In this document: piece by piece, positions 22,561 through 34,997 of the stretch
How positions within the stretch are numbered: the stretch's first letter is position 1
Layout: each line of letters starts with the position of its first letter
From: Gnetum montanum
Taxonomy: Eukaryota; Streptophyta; Gnetopsida; Gnetales; Gnetaceae
Assembly (NCBI GenBank): GCA_015680685.1
Contig: MNCI01020185.1
Location: 267,104-331,103, forward strand
Reading direction: 5' to 3'
Length of the DNA: 64,000 nucleotides
Notes under the pieces: model-generated
Database searches by the model: none
The model's input: only the letters and a program-made list of their open reading frames with translations
What the model was told of the DNA's origin: nothing
Program-made: the position numbers and the translations under genes

Positions 22561-24790
22561 AATTTGAATATCTTAAAAAGTACAAGGAATTTTTCAATGA
22601 AGTTGGGATCCATGAAATCTTAGAAAAGCCAAGAATATGATAAAATCATTGAAGAGGATCTTTGAATGCTCAAAATTGAAAAATTCTATGGAGAACATGT
22701 TTATCAAAAAAAAAATATAAAGGAGCACATGGTCTAATGTAGAAGATGGATGTACGAAAGATTCTGATTGTGAGAATGTCTAAGCATAAGGTGCTTAACA
22801 AACTCAACCAGGAGATATGCAAGTGGGTCATCTTTATAGTAGGAACATGCCCTGTTTACCCTTGTATAACCTCAACCTAAGGAGTTCATGGGCCCCATAG
22901 GTGATTAATGATCAATGGAAGATAAGGACCAAAATCTGGAAGAGTCTACCTAAGAATTCAAGTATGTCAGACCAAGATATTAAATCAAGAACATGGACAT
23001 TGACAGTTAGGTGAGTTATAGTCAACATAGATGGATGATGGAGAAGGTGGAATGGAATTCTAAATTGAGGTCATAAGAAGTCCCTTGTGGAGTTTTGTGT
23101 TTAAAATGACCTGAGAAGATCCATTCTTAGTCTAGACCAAAACCAACCCCTTTCAGTGACTTTACATCACCACTGTAAGACCAATCTACCCTCTCGAGAC
23201 ACAAGAGTGCTCCCATAGAACAACAACTATTCTATAAAGAGAGAGAAAGAGTAAGAAGTGAGACAGGGCCTTAGTTAGAGGGGACCTTCAGGCATGGGTA
23301 ACATATCTTTCTAGTCCCATAACTAGTGCTTGTAGCCTGTTTATGTCTCTAAGGGGTGTGTTTTGAATTCCCATCATGTGTTTTTTTCTTTGTTTGTTTT
23401 TATTTATTTTTTTTTTCTCTTTTTGGATGGGAACTACACCATGCAAAGACTTTATTTTTTCTCTTTGTTTTTATTTGTTTTGAAAGTTTGAGGTTCCTTT
23501 CCTTGTTATTGGATGACATGAAATGGTAAGAAGTCTATGAAAAACACTCAAGTACCCAAGCAAGTAGAAGAGTACAAAGAATATTGAGTTCCATTAAAGT
23601 CACATCCTATACAAACCTTTGAATCCTTTGCAATTTCAAAAACTACCAAGGTCATCAATTTATTAAAAGTTTAGTTAATGAAAGGAACCTCAAACTTTCA
23701 AAACAAGGAAAACCATAGAGTTTGTGAATGGGTGGATGTCATGAACTCACTGCCTATTCCATAAAAAAGAAACCATGATTGAGCCATCGGTACAAAAATT
23801 CAAAAATAGAAATCCTACATTAGCAAATAAAACATTAAGCACAAACCACCATTAATAGTAGCTACAGCACCACTGTGTCCTATTGGCACAAAGCATATTT
23901 TATTAGCAAAAACTTGAAAATCACACTCAAACAAAACAAAGTAAAATATATAAGAAAGTTTAAAAGATTCAAGAAATATTTAAATGTACCAATGATGGTG
24001 TAAAACAAAAAATGGTGTAAAATAGAAAAAATTTTAAAAATAGAAAAGGTGTGAAATAAATATATTATAAAATCAAAAACATGGAAAATAAAAAATAAAA
24101 AAAACTAAGGAGCCATATGGATGATTAGCATGGATGGCCATCTCCCCTACGACTGAGTTGGAAGGAGGAGATTCAAAAAATTGAGCATGGTTGTCCATTC
24201 ATTGAGGTATCTGTTACACTAGCTTGCTTGGGCTCATGGAAAAGCTTCACTTGTTGGATGTTAATCAACTACTTTTTATTTGGGCTCTCAAGTTTGTATA
24301 TGGTCATGATCCCAAAAGGAAAGGTTTCATCAATTATATAAGGTCCTTACCACAATGTTTGGAACTTTATTTTTTAGGGTACATGTGTGGGGTTCTAGTA
24401 GAGAATCTTATCTCCTGGTTGAAATTTTACTTTTCAAATTCTCAGGTCATGTCATCATCAATTGAATGCCTTGTGTACTTCATTCAAAGATAGGGCCACT
24501 AATCGATTTCATCTAGCATGTTCAAGTTGATCAATCTTTCTTTCTATGCTAGGCTTAGATCAAGATTCAGTTCACAGGTTGTTAAGAGTGTATAGAGCTC
24601 AAATTGAATTGGGAGCATTGGAAATTTTTCATACATTAACTTGTAGGGAGAGTAGCCAATAGGGAGTATCCATGCTTAGCAGTAGGCCCAGAGGACATCG
24701 TTAAGTTTTGTGCTCCAGTCTCTCCTATATTTGCTTATGGTCCTTCTTAGGATCTTTGTGATCTTCTTGTTAGTTACCTTTACATGACTG

Positions 24791-25380
24791 TTAGCTTCGG
24801 GGGTGATAGGGTGTTGTTAATTTATGTTCAACCCCTAAACGTTGCATAAGTTTTCGAAAAGTGGCACATGTAAAATGAGTTCCATTATTAGAAATTAGTG
24901 CATGTGGCATCCCAAACTTGTTTACAGAATTTTTTTGTACAAATCTAGCAACAATAGATGATGTACAGTTGATGATGGTTGTTGCTTCTTCCCATTTAGT
25001 GTAGTAGTTGACTACTACGATGATATATGTCTTTCCATTGGACATGGGTGTGATGGGATCCATGAAGTCCATGCCCCATATGTCAAAGGATTCTAGTGGT
25101 TGAATCCACTGTTAAGGACCCTCCATTCATGTGGTCATCCCACCATTTCATTGATAGTGTACACAAGATTGGACAAACTGGTGGACGTTCCTAAAGATTG
25201 TAGGCCAATAGTAACTTGCCATCAAGATTTTTATGGCCATGCAGCACCCAACATAGTGGCCTTCACAAGGGCCTTTGTGAGCATCTTGGAAAATGCGTAG
25301 TTGATCTGCATCAGGGACACACCAGTGAACCAGGGTATCGACGCACACCTTGTAAAGATATCATTAATTTCTATGAAGTA
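24791..25380 (-). pseudogene. Integrase region of element A
   Basis: The upstream part (25148-25348) is the H2C2 zinc-binding domain with the pattern H...H...C..Y: the last Cys of the usual CDRCQ-like end is Tyr. The core (24791-25072) has MDFMDPI with the first catalytic Asp, followed by LISNNGTHF, where the second catalytic Asp is Asn (codon at 24887-24889). It continues to LTTPYHPRS and a stop. DNA-strand transfer would not be possible with this core. A stop also separates the two parts. Confidence 0.85.
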
Positions 25381-25599
25381 CTTCACTTGATGAAGAAACT
25401 GTTGTTTCTTCCTAAAGTCCAAACCTTGTGGCATCTCCTGAGTAAGAAGGTAAGTGAGGATGCCATCATACCATTTTGTTTCTATGGGCACTTGGTTATT
25501 TCTTGCTCCTGTAAAGAGGAGTTCATCTAGAAATTGATCAGAGTGTGGGCTCTCCTCCTCTTTGTTATCCCATCTTAACCGAGAGAGATGGTCAATGAT

Positions 25600-25900
25600 C
25601 ACATTCTCAATCCTTTTCCGATCTATCATTGTGAGATCAAATTCCTACAAGATCACAAGCCATTGTATGATATAGGGGATCATTTTTGGCTTATCCATTA
25701 GGAAGTGAATAGCATTGTGATCTATGTGCATAAACACCTTATAGCCAAGCACATAGTGCTTGAACTTTTCAAGAGCAAATGCCACTGCCATTAGTTCTTT
25801 CTTAGTTGCGGTGTAATTCAATTGTGCATCCACAATTCTTTGGCTCATACAATGGATGTAATATGGATGTTTCTTATCATCTAATTACATAAGTACAACT
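25600..25900 (-). pseudogene. RNase H region of element A
   Basis: The minus-strand frame at 25645-25848 reads LNYTATKKELMAVAFALEKF, then YVLGYKVFMHIDHNAIHFLM, the standard gypsy RNase H wording with the conserved Glu after TATKKE and the Asp in the IDHNA segment. It lies between RT and integrase. A stop ends the frame after VIL near 25645. Confidence 0.85.
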
Positions 25901-25999
25901 CCCAAGGCATAATTGGATGTATCCGTCATTATGTAAAATGGTTTGGACCAGTCTAGTGCCCATAGAATTGGAGTTTCCACAAGTTTGTCTTTGAGTTGT

Positions 26000-26830
26000 T
26001 GGAATGCATGTTCACACTCCTTGGTCCATATGAACGGAACATATTTCTTTGTAAGCTTAACCAATAGCTTTGCAATCTTAGAGAAACTCTCTATAAATCG
26101 TCAGTAGTAGCCAGTGTGTCAAAGGAATGATTGGACATCTTTGATTGTCTCTAGTTGGTGTGTGATTCATTGGATGACCCTTATCTTTTCCAAGTCTACC
26201 TCAATCTCTTTTTATGAAATTTGGTGCCCTAGTACTATGCCATCCTGGACCATTAGATGGCTTTTTTGCAAATTTAGCCTAAGGTTGATTTCAACACATC
26301 TTTTCAATGCCTCCTCAAGACAATCTATGGCTTGCTCAAATGTAGCCCCATAGGTAGAGAAGTCATTCATAAAGACTTCTACCCCACTACTAATCTATTG
26401 TTGGAAAATACTAAGGACCAGGAGTTGAAATGTTGCAGGGGCATTGCATAGATCAAATGGAATCTTGCAATATGCAAAAGTCCCTAAGGGACTCATGAAT
26501 GTTGTCTTGGCTTGATCCTCTAATGTAATTTGGATTTGGTTATAGCCACTATAACCATCCAAGAATCTATAATAGTAATGCCTAGAAATGATGTCCAACA
26601 CCTAGTCCACAAATGGCAACAAAAAATGATCTTTAAATGTTGCCATATTCAATGGCCTAAAGTTGATGTAGAGCTGCCACTTGCCACCTTTCTTTGGCAC
26701 AATTATGAGTGGGCTAATTCACTCACTATCCATGATGGGATAGATGAACCCCACCTTGAGGAGTTGTTCTATTTCCTCCTTGATGATTTTCTTTAATATA
26801 GGATTCAATTGCCTCTATAGCTATCTTCTT
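26000..26830 (-). pseudogene. Reverse transcriptase region of element A
   Basis: Minus-strand segments read in RT order: RFLDGYSGYNQIQI with the first catalytic Asp, then FDLCNAPATFQ, then VFMNDFSTYG (26350-26376), then LNLQKSHLMVQDGIVLGHQIS. In the FMND box the first Asp of the usual x-x-D-D motif is Asn (codon at 26365-26367), so polymerase activity is lost. Stops split the frame in several places, including one after GHQIS. Confidence 0.88.
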
Positions 26831-27830
26831 GGCTTCATGGTCGGGTTGGTGTAAATACAATGTTGGCATATCCATGGATTAATTCCAGTCAGCTCAAGAT
26901 ATGACCAAGAAAAGGTTGTTAGCCATTTATTGACCATCTGCAATAGCTTGCCTTTTTTTTCAGGAGAAAGATTTGCATTGATGATAACCAATTTTCCATT
27001 ATCTAAAAATGCATATTCCATACTGGCTAGTAGAGTTTTCAGCTCTAAGGGCTCCTGCTTCAAATTTTCATGGATTACCAACTCTCCCCAATAGGTATCA
27101 TCATTTTCATCATCAAAGAGTTGGTGATGAACTTGCTCAAGTTCATCCATGCCCTCGACATAGGCACATGTCAAGCTCTCAATTGGTTCCATGCATAATG
27201 TGCTGCTATCTGAGTTAGTTATCAACCATTGGGTGCTCTTCTATTTTACGGCTTCTATGTACAGGAACCTTTGGATATCTATTTCTTATGCACACTAATT
27301 ACATGCTTTGATGAATGTACTTTTAATGGACCAGATTTTCTGCATGCAATTGCATCCATTATCATTGTACGCGATGCATGGAACATGCTTCTTCTTAGTC
27401 ATCCAAAATTCATTTTCCTTGGAGACTTCCAAGGAGAGGTCCCTGATGCCCATTCCTACATCAATAGTGCTTAACCACACCCTTCCCATAGTGATGGGGA
27501 AGTCACCTTTGCAGTTTTCAACTTTGATCACTAGAAAATCGGCAAGATAGGACCACCCACAAACTGTAGTCACAATGTCCTCCACTAATTTCAAAGGAAT
27601 AGTGATTGATTCATCTGCCAATTCTAGATGGATATTGCTCTTCTTGAGTGGTGGTAGGTTCTAGGCCTTGTACATGTCATGGAAGATGAGATTGACACTA
27701 GAACTAAAATCAAGAAGAGCCTTGCATGGCTCATGTCCAATGATCTGCAAGTAAATAAGATGACTTCCCAAGTTAAATATTTTTGTGGGAAGGTTGCCAA
27801 CCTTGATCCAATAAAAAATAGCAAAGTTAA
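26830..27830 (-). pseudogene. Protease and RT-leader region of element A
   Basis: The segment near 27720-27735 reads ALLDFSSSVNLIF. This is the retropepsin active-site block with Asp kept, but the following Ser-Gly are Phe-Ser. Next comes VEDIVTTVCGWSYLADFLVI, then MGRVWLSTIDVGMGI (27470-27600), which matches the 'ADFLV...GRPWL.T.DA' end of plant gypsy proteases. A 134-codon frame (26821-27225) leads into RT. The frame is broken and inactive. Confidence 0.75.
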
Positions 27831-27834
27831 CATC

Positions 27835-28657
27835 TGATGAGTGGCGAGGTACCCCTACGCTTAACCATACAAATATGAGCATTTCACGCACGATCTAATC
27901 AAATTCCAAGGACTAAGCGCTTATGCACCCTTGTGGAATAAGGATGGGTTGGTTGATCGTTGTCTTCCCAAACTTACTTGTATGTCACCATTGTATGGTT
28001 AAGTAAGCTTGAGGCATATGATTTTTATATCTTTTATATTTTTATGTCCTATGCTAATAAGGGAGAAGAGAGATAACTAAGTGACTAATTTATCTTAACT
28101 ACTCATTAACTAAGTTCTAACTAATCCTAACATCAGCATCCATTCTCACTTTCTGTACATATTCTAAACCAATGCAACACTACTGGGATTACTAAACGCT
28201 AATCTTTACTCAGTTATCAAGTGTTACACACATGCTCGAAGTGATCGTATTGAGTGTATTTACTTAGGAGAGTTGTAGGGTGAGAGAGAGCATTAATTAA
28301 CTAAGAAAGCAATTAATAACAGTAATTAACATTAACTAATCTATTCTGGATACTGCAAGTTTTATCATAAAGTTCTTCTTTATTGCCGTACACAAAGTGT
28401 GCTTAGGTACACAATGCTCGAATAAAGATCCATTCACTCTATGACTCCTACTGCGGGCATGTAGAAATAATTCTAACTTTGGGAGAAAGAAAAGGAAAGA
28501 GTTTGGCTAAGGGACTAACTAACTAATTACAAAACCAAGTGTGCCCACCTCTTATTTATAGGTAAGGAGGCAAGTCCCGATATCGGGTATCCAACATTGC
28601 ATGGTGGGCTTTGATATTGTGGATGTGATATTGCAGCCCCGATATCATGGTTCATCA
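27835..28657 (-). mobile_element. Solo LTR nested in element A
   Basis: 823 bp of the same LTR superfamily, TGATGAG at 27835 and TTCATCA at 28651-28657. Flanks ACATC (27830-27834) and GCATC (28658-28662) form a 4/5 target-site duplication. It is closer to the LTRs of element B and of 32823-33619 than to element A's own LTRs ('gtggcgaggtacccctac', GATATC palindromes). It sits between gag and protease of element A, so it arrived later. Confidence 0.85.
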
Positions 28658-28662
28658 GCATC

Positions 28663-31130
28663 ATAGTAAAGATTTGAGGTAGTGTTTGGTTTGAAGGACA
28701 CTTGAATGTACTTGATGTAAAGGATGAGGGTGTTAGAGATACAGGGTGACCAACCACATTAGGTTGTGAAGGTTTTGGAGGACTGTTGGGTTAGAAAAAT
28801 GGTTATTTCCTAGAATGATTATCTGAACCACTTAGCTGGAAAGCCAACTATAAATGTATAACCCTTGTAGAATTTCATCGCTGCAGCTATGGGGGAATTT
28901 CACCTTACATGGATGGAGTATGAGGTAACTGGGTTGAGGTTAGAGGGATGTGTGAAGATGGATGTGGAGGGTGGTAAGGATATGGATGCTCCCCTTGAGT
29001 AGATGGTGAATGAGTTTGATGGTACTTTGGAGGGTAATAGTGATGCTAGAATGATGCGTGGCTTGTAGAGCTTCATGGAGAAATGGGTTGCTAAACATAG
29101 TACCTGTATGGATCTGATTGCCTATAAGGGTGTTATTGTCTTGGTAGTGGCATTTCCCACAATTTTCGGTGGTACCATTGTTAATATTATTCATATGGTT
29201 GTGGTGGAGCCCCACTTGGATAGTAAACTTGATGTTGCAAGTGGAACTGCCTTGGATTGCCTTGAGGATAAGGCAATCATCTAGGTGCTTGCCTCCTTGC
29301 TAGTCAAGGATTCAATGTGTATAATTGAAACTCTTGTAAGTGTTACACCATAAAGCAACATCCCTTAGGATGCTCATATTGAAAAATGTCACATCCAACA
29401 TCATCATCAGAGTTTATCTCCACAACTTCTTCTATTGCAGCAACTTTTCCCTTACCTCACTAGTAGGCACATTTAGCTTTTTTCCACCTCCTATGGTCAT
29501 GATCACTATTTTAATCTTTCAATGCTTCAACAATCTTCATAGAAATTTGGAATTTTTCATCCAAATATTTCCATAATTTATCAACCTTTGCCAAAATATT
29601 AGAAATACATTTTTGGATGGGCAAGGTTTTCTTGTTCACCACTTCATTGAGTGGTGACTCCTCCTCATCACAGAATCAAACGTCCCTTTTCCTAATGGAA
29701 GGATCCCTATTATATTCTTATACACTTTTCCTTTTTGGCAACTCACCTTCTTCTTTTGCTACCTGCTCTATTAGCCTTTTTATCTAATGAGCTCTTAGTT
29801 CATATAGTATCCATTGCGCATAAACCCCAAGAGTTCTTCTGGTTTTTGCTCTAAGCCCATCTATGATGTGGCAGAGTTATTCACTCTAAGAATAAGCATG
29901 GCTATGGCATCGATGTAAGAGAGAAAAATATCTACCCATGACGGCATCCAAGGGTTCATGTGTTACTGATTTCTAGCCTTGGATTTTCCTTCTCAGATTA
30001 GACACTTTGGAGTACGTCTGGTATTTGTCATTAAATAGCTCAAGCATTGTACTCCATTAGCAGATAGATTCCAACTCTAAGGACTAGTACCAACTTTCAG
30101 CCTCCTTGATGAGTATCCTTGGGAAGAGTTTGAGTTTCTACCAATCATTTTAAATGTTTTCCAAGGCACACGCATTGTAAAAAGCTTGTAGATGTGTTAG
30201 TGGATCAGAGTTATATCCCCCCTCAAATCTTGGGATATTATTCATGTTTAAGCACTTGATTTGACTATCTTTCAAATGCCTAGTTGGAATCTTAACTACC
30301 CCTACAATGGTAAGCATGCCTTGAGTTGCCAAAAAAGGATCATCATCATCATTATTTTATTGTCGCGGATGATGTCCTTTGTTACCCCTTTGTTCATTAC
30401 AGGCTTGGTGATTGGTATTGTTGTCCCATTGAGCACCTCCATCATGGTTATTCTTTCTATGACGTCTTTCAAAACTAGAAGAAGAGGAAGAAGAGGATGC
30501 ATATGAAGATGGTGAAGAGGGAGGAGGACTGCCAGCACCATGATGTCTGCCAACTCCCCTTCGATTTTCACAACCATGTTGATCAGATTTCTTATTATCT
30601 TGATGCTTGCCTGAGCTCCTACCTTGAATGCAATCTTTTCCTAAACTTGGAATGTTAATAGTAGAATATAGATTCAAGTTCACACCCCCATCATCAATAA
30701 CCAAGGTTGGAGAGTTTTCATATTGAGAACCTTCAAAAAAAGGGCCCTCATTATTGTGTTGGTTCAACAAGAACAAGGGATTGGTGAACTGTTTCCCCTT
30801 CACAACCTCATGATGCTTCTCCTAGTGTTGATTTCTCCTTCGTTGTGTGTTAGTGGGATGGTAGTCCCTAGTTTCATAACCATTCACAACGTATTCCTCT
30901 TGAAGATCATGAATGCCTAACTTTGTAAGAGTTTGAAGCAGCATCATAGGCATAGATTGATCAAGGGGCATTACATTATTGCCCTTCATATCACGCCATC
31001 ACAGTTGTTCATCCTGATGTAGGATGAAGGTGAAGTTAGGTACAAACTCATCTAGATGAGTATATACCACCTTGCACTATTGTGGGATCAATGATTTGAC
31101 ATCTTCATCCCTGCAAGAAGAAGAAGACAT
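28663..31130 (-). pseudogene. gag region of element A
   Basis: ATG at 31130 starts MSSSS like element B's gag and continues with VVYTHLDEFVPNFTFILHQD, which aligns with element B's start. At 30332-30150 the frame reads IPRFEGGYNSDPLTHLQAFY, the start of the retrotransposon gag/capsid fold, followed by segments with WY and W at the usual spacing. A Ser/Pro/His-rich stretch (30380-30700) has a counterpart in element B. There are several stops, including an early TAG near 31097. Confidence 0.7.
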
Positions 31131-31260
31131 TTGCAAAAAATAAAATATCTGTGTGCTTTTGTAATTATATGTTGTGTGAGAGTGATGTTGACCTTGGGTT
31201 TGTCCCACTATATTAATAATGTTCAATGATCCTAGATAGCGCATGTTTCAACAAATAGAG

Positions 31261-31279
31261 TCCCCGACAACGACGCCAA
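31261..31279 (-). other. Primer binding site of element A (tRNA-Asp type)
   Basis: Directly inside the 5' LTR the minus strand reads TTGGCGTCGTTGTCGGGGA. This nearly matches the complement of the 3' end of plant tRNA-Asp(GUC), with element B supplying a second version. tRNA-Asp priming is known for Athila/Calypso elements. Confidence 0.65.
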
Positions 31280-32208
31280 TGATGAGCGGTTGAGGTACCC
31301 CTATGCCCAACCATACAAATCATGAAGTGTTCATGCATGATCCAATCAAATTTTGGGGACTCTATAGTTTCCAATACACCAGTCTTCTAGGAAGTGAACC
31401 TTGCCCTAAGGTCATTCATTGTCTTCCCAATTACACTTGTGATGCACATGGTATGGTTAAGTGTAATCGAGGCATATGGTTTTTATTGTTTTGTGTTTCA
31501 TGTTCTTTGGTGCTTAGAGTAGAGAGATGGAATAATTTAACAACTAATCTAATTTAACCACTTAACTAGTCTCTAACTAATCCTAACATAAGCATCTAGT
31601 CCCACTTTCCGTACACATCCTGAACCGATGTATCCACCACTGGGTTACCAAGTGCTATGCTACTAGGCACACCAAGCAATAACACTACTGGGATAACCAA
31701 CAAATATGTGTTTACACTCGAAGCAGTCGTACTTATGTACTTAATCTATTTAGCTTAATTAATTAACTATTTGCTTAAAGTATAATTCATCTTAATTAAT
31801 TGCATATTTCATGAAAATAATAAATGCATAAATAAATCATTAATCTATTCCAAGTACTGCAAGGTTTGATCAAAAGGCTCATTTTATTGCTATACACACT
31901 GGCGTCGTTCAGGTACAACAATGCTCGAATAAAGATCCATACACTTTTTAACTCCTGCTACAGGCACTCAAAAAAATATTCTAACTTTCAAATGGACAGA
32001 CTGCAAGAGCTCTACTACTACTATGACTTCTATATGCATAAACATGGCTAGGAGCTCATATTTATAGTTTTTTCTATAGTACTATGTCAATAGGGCCCCG
32101 TAGACATAGCAAACACTACATCGATAGGGCAACACCATGTAAATAGGGCCTTGTCAACAAGGCCACATCAACGGGGGCCCATCAACATAACACTTTTGCT
32201 GCTCATCA
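31280..32208 (-). repeat. 5' LTR of element A
   Basis: 929 bp, starting TGATGAG at 31280 and ending CTCATCA at 32202-32208. On the minus strand it has a TATA motif (plus-strand atatttatag near 32059-32068) and AATAAA-like signals near the tttatt around 31883. The U3 has GGGCCC and GTCGAC-like repeats rather than GATATC. Confidence 0.88.
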
Positions 32209-32822
32209 CATCTAATAGTCTAAACATTCAAAGATTCATAACAAACACATCAAGAACCCAAATCAAAATTTATTTAAACCTACAAGATCTATATCAAACA
32301 TACTATATGCCCACATGCCAAAATCACATCCAAGCATCACACAACTTAATTCTACAATTCAAATGCATAAATACCAAAATCAAACATAAAACATAAACAC
32401 ATACTAAATTGTTGCTCTTGCACCCCCAATTCACCATCCTTACTAATTGCATCACCTACCTAACACATCTCATAGAGCTAGTGTATATAATCATGTCAGC
32501 TAAGCATGTAAAGATATCATAATCATACAATGAGAACTAAAGCATCATAACATATGAATTGCTATCATAACCAACTCATCCCCAAGACCCACTAAGACCA
32601 CACACACATATATAAACTATAAACGCAATGTAATACACAAAGCCTCCAGAAGATATGTAACAATTATGTTCTACTAAAGGGTATCTTGTAAAGAAAAGAA
32701 TAACATTCTCTCTGAAGATAAAATAAAGAATCAATTAGAAATAATAAATAAATAGCAACATAAGCTAAAAGCTTCCCTAACTTAAGCCTCCAAAATAGAA
32801 AGAAATCAATATTATAGGAAAC
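32209..32822. other. A/C-rich spacer between element A and a solo LTR
   Basis: No ORF or repeat boundary is seen. Its composition is like the sequence before 17900, which fits one older sequence into which element A inserted. The last five bases GAAAC (32818-32822) are the target-site duplication of the next solo LTR. Confidence 0.4.
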
Positions 32823-33619
32823 TGATGAGTGGCGAGGTACCCCTACACTCAACGATACGAATACAAGCGTCTCACGCGTGATCCGGTTGAACTCCAAGGA
32901 CTAAGTGCTTATGCTCCCTAATGGAACACTTAAGGTTAATCAATCGTTGTCCTCCCAAACTTACTTATATTTTCATGGTTGTATGGTTAAGTAAGTTTGA
33001 GGTATGTGATTTTTATATCTTTTATCTTTTTAACGCCTATGCTAATAGGGAAAGGGTGAAGAGACTAAGTGACTAACTTTCATTAACTACTCACTAACTA
33101 AGTTCTAATTTTCCTAGCACCAATACCTATTCCCACTTGCCGCACACACCCTAAACCAGTGCAATGCTGCTAGGATTACCAAACACTACTCGTTACTGGG
33201 TTACCAAGTGTTACACACATGCTCGAAGCGGTCGTACTGAATGCACTTAACTAGGAGAGTTGAGGGTTGAGAGAGATTTAATTATCTAGGAAAGCATTTA
33301 AACATTTAACAATAATTAAATCCTATTTAGCTTAGTCCACATGCTGCAAGGTTTATCAGAAAGTTCGTCTTTATTTTCGTACACAAATGTGTGCTCATGT
33401 ACAATTTGCTCGAATAAAGATCTGTTCACTTTGAGTCTCCTATTGCAGGCACATGGAAATTATTCTAACTCTAGAATGGTAAAACTGCTATAGTTTGGCT
33501 AAGGTCTAGATCTAGATGGAGAAACAAGGGAAAGCCGCCTCTTATTTATAGAACTGGCGACGGGCTGCGATATCGTGTACACGATATCGTAGGGGCCGAT
33601 GCGATATCGCGGCTCATCA
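32823..33619 (-). mobile_element. Solo LTR with perfect 5-bp target-site duplication
   Basis: 797 bp, TGATGAG at 32823 and CTCATCA at 33613-33619. GAAAC occurs immediately on both sides (32818-32822 and 33620-33624), which proves the LTR termini of the whole family. A minus-strand TATA (tctataaataag, plus 33539-33550) and a GATATC-palindrome cluster (33560-33610) are present. Confidence 0.93.
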
Positions 33620-33624
33620 GAAAC

Positions 33625-34184
33625 CAATTTGTTGTTCAACTTTTAGAAAAGATGAATAATTAATTCAACTAATAAGCTCATTCAATATTAGAAATAATTT
33701 GTTTCCTATAGTATTATGATGATGATTATTATTATTTTGGTTTTGTTTTGGATGCTCTAGGGAAACTTTCAATTTACATTGTTATTTGTTTATAATTTTT
33801 GAATGATGCTTTCTTTTGTCTTTAGAGAAAGTACACTCCATCTCTTTACAAGAAAACCTATAATCAAAAGTGAAACTCGTAAGGGCACTCTGAATAAGGC
33901 AAAGCTTGATCCTTTCCCTACCCCACAAAGGAGGTTTTTAGGATTGGTTGTAATGATTAAAACTATGGGCTTTTTCTTTAGACTCTCTTCTATGTTAACA
34001 ATCTAACATACCTCTAATGTTTTTTATTATTATTCATTTTTTGAGGTTTGACACCCTCCATGACACACCCCCAACCCCATCCCCTCCTTCCCCCCCCAAA
34101 AAAAAACACACATCCCTTTCCATCATTATGTTCTACTCACAATCTCCTGTACTTTTCTAAATTCGTTATTTTAATGTTTCCTAT
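33625..34184. other. Spacer with C-rich and A-run segment
   Basis: The stretch from about 34045 to 34175 (acaccctccatgacacaccc, then a C run, an A run, and 'acttttctaaatt') recurs in similar form at about 35185-35330, on the other side of the next solo LTR. No gene is seen. Confidence 0.4.
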
Positions 34185-34992
34185 TGATGAGCGGCGAGGT
34201 ACCCCTACGCTCAACCATACGAATACAAGCGTTTCATGCATGATGCGGTCGAATTCTAAGGACTAAGTGCTTTTGCGCCCTTGTGGAACAAGGATGGGTT
34301 GATTGATCGTTGTCTTCCCAAACTTACTTGTTTGTCACGATTGTATGGTTAAGTAAGCTTGAGGCATATGATTTTTATATCTTTTATGTTTTTATGTCCT
34401 GTGCTAATAGGGAAAGAGAGAGATAACTAGGTGACTAAATTAACTTAACTACTCATTAACTAAGTTCTAACTAATCCTAACATCAGCATCCATTCCCACT
34501 TACCGTACACATCGTGAATCAGTGCAAATAGTGTATGCTCGAAGGGGTCATGCTTGTGTAATTTAACGATTTGCTTAATTGATCAAAATGAATTGCTACG
34601 CTAATAACATAAATGTAAAGTGCATAAAATAAAATAGAATAAAATAAATGCATAAGAAAATAAAATAAAAGAAATGCTCAAATAAAGATCCGTCCACACT
34701 TAGACCTCCTGCTGCAGGCACTTTGAAAATACTCTAACTTTCAAACAAATTGCAAGAGTTTCGCTACTTGACTCCTAAAAGACTTCTTTTCAATTGTGCG
34801 CCTGGGCACTGTATTTATAGGCTTGGGAGCAACTACTCTAATAATTAAAGTAAACCGCTAGAGTAAGTGCTCTAATAATTAGAATAAATCGCTAAAGTAA
34901 CTGCTCTAATAATTAGAATAAACTGCTAGAGTAACTACTCTAATAATTAGAATAAATGCTAGAGTAACCGCTAGAGTAACCTACTCTCATCA
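34185..34992 (-). mobile_element. Solo LTR with internal minisatellite in U3
   Basis: 808 bp, TGATGAG at 34185 and CTCATCA at 34986-34992. Flanks CCTAT (34180-34184) and CCTAC (34993-34997) are a 4/5 target-site duplication. The first part matches the family. The U3, where others carry palindromes, instead holds a tandem repeat (34836-34985), and the middle of the LTR is shortened. Confidence 0.88.
34836..34985. repeat. 34-bp minisatellite, about 4 units
   Basis: Units start 'ctctaataatta' and end in 'ctagagtaac' with small changes; starts at about 34836, 34870, 34904 and 34938. The last unit has an extra 'gctagagtaacc'. It occupies the U3 side of the solo LTR, where other members carry GATATC palindromes. 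Confidence 0.85.
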
Positions 34993-34997
34993 CCTAC

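Larger units (their letters stand above)
17905..32208 (-). mobile_element. Element A: Ty3/gypsy LTR retrotransposon, decayed, 14.3 kb with nested insertions
   Basis: Two related LTRs (17905-18779 and 31280-32208) bound a minus-strand element. The order is LTR, primer binding site, gag, protease, RT, RNase H, integrase, an extra ORF region, PPT and LTR. Both ends read TGATGAG...CTCATCA. Flanking bases CACCT (17900-17904) and CATCT (32209-32213) form a 4/5 target-site duplication. The gag-protease-RT-RNaseH-integrase order identifies Ty3/gypsy. A tRNA-Asp-like primer site and the extra ORF after integrase recall the Athila group. Every coding part has stops or frame breaks. A solo LTR (27835-28657) and plastid DNA (20968-21159) are inserted within it. 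Confidence 0.88.
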
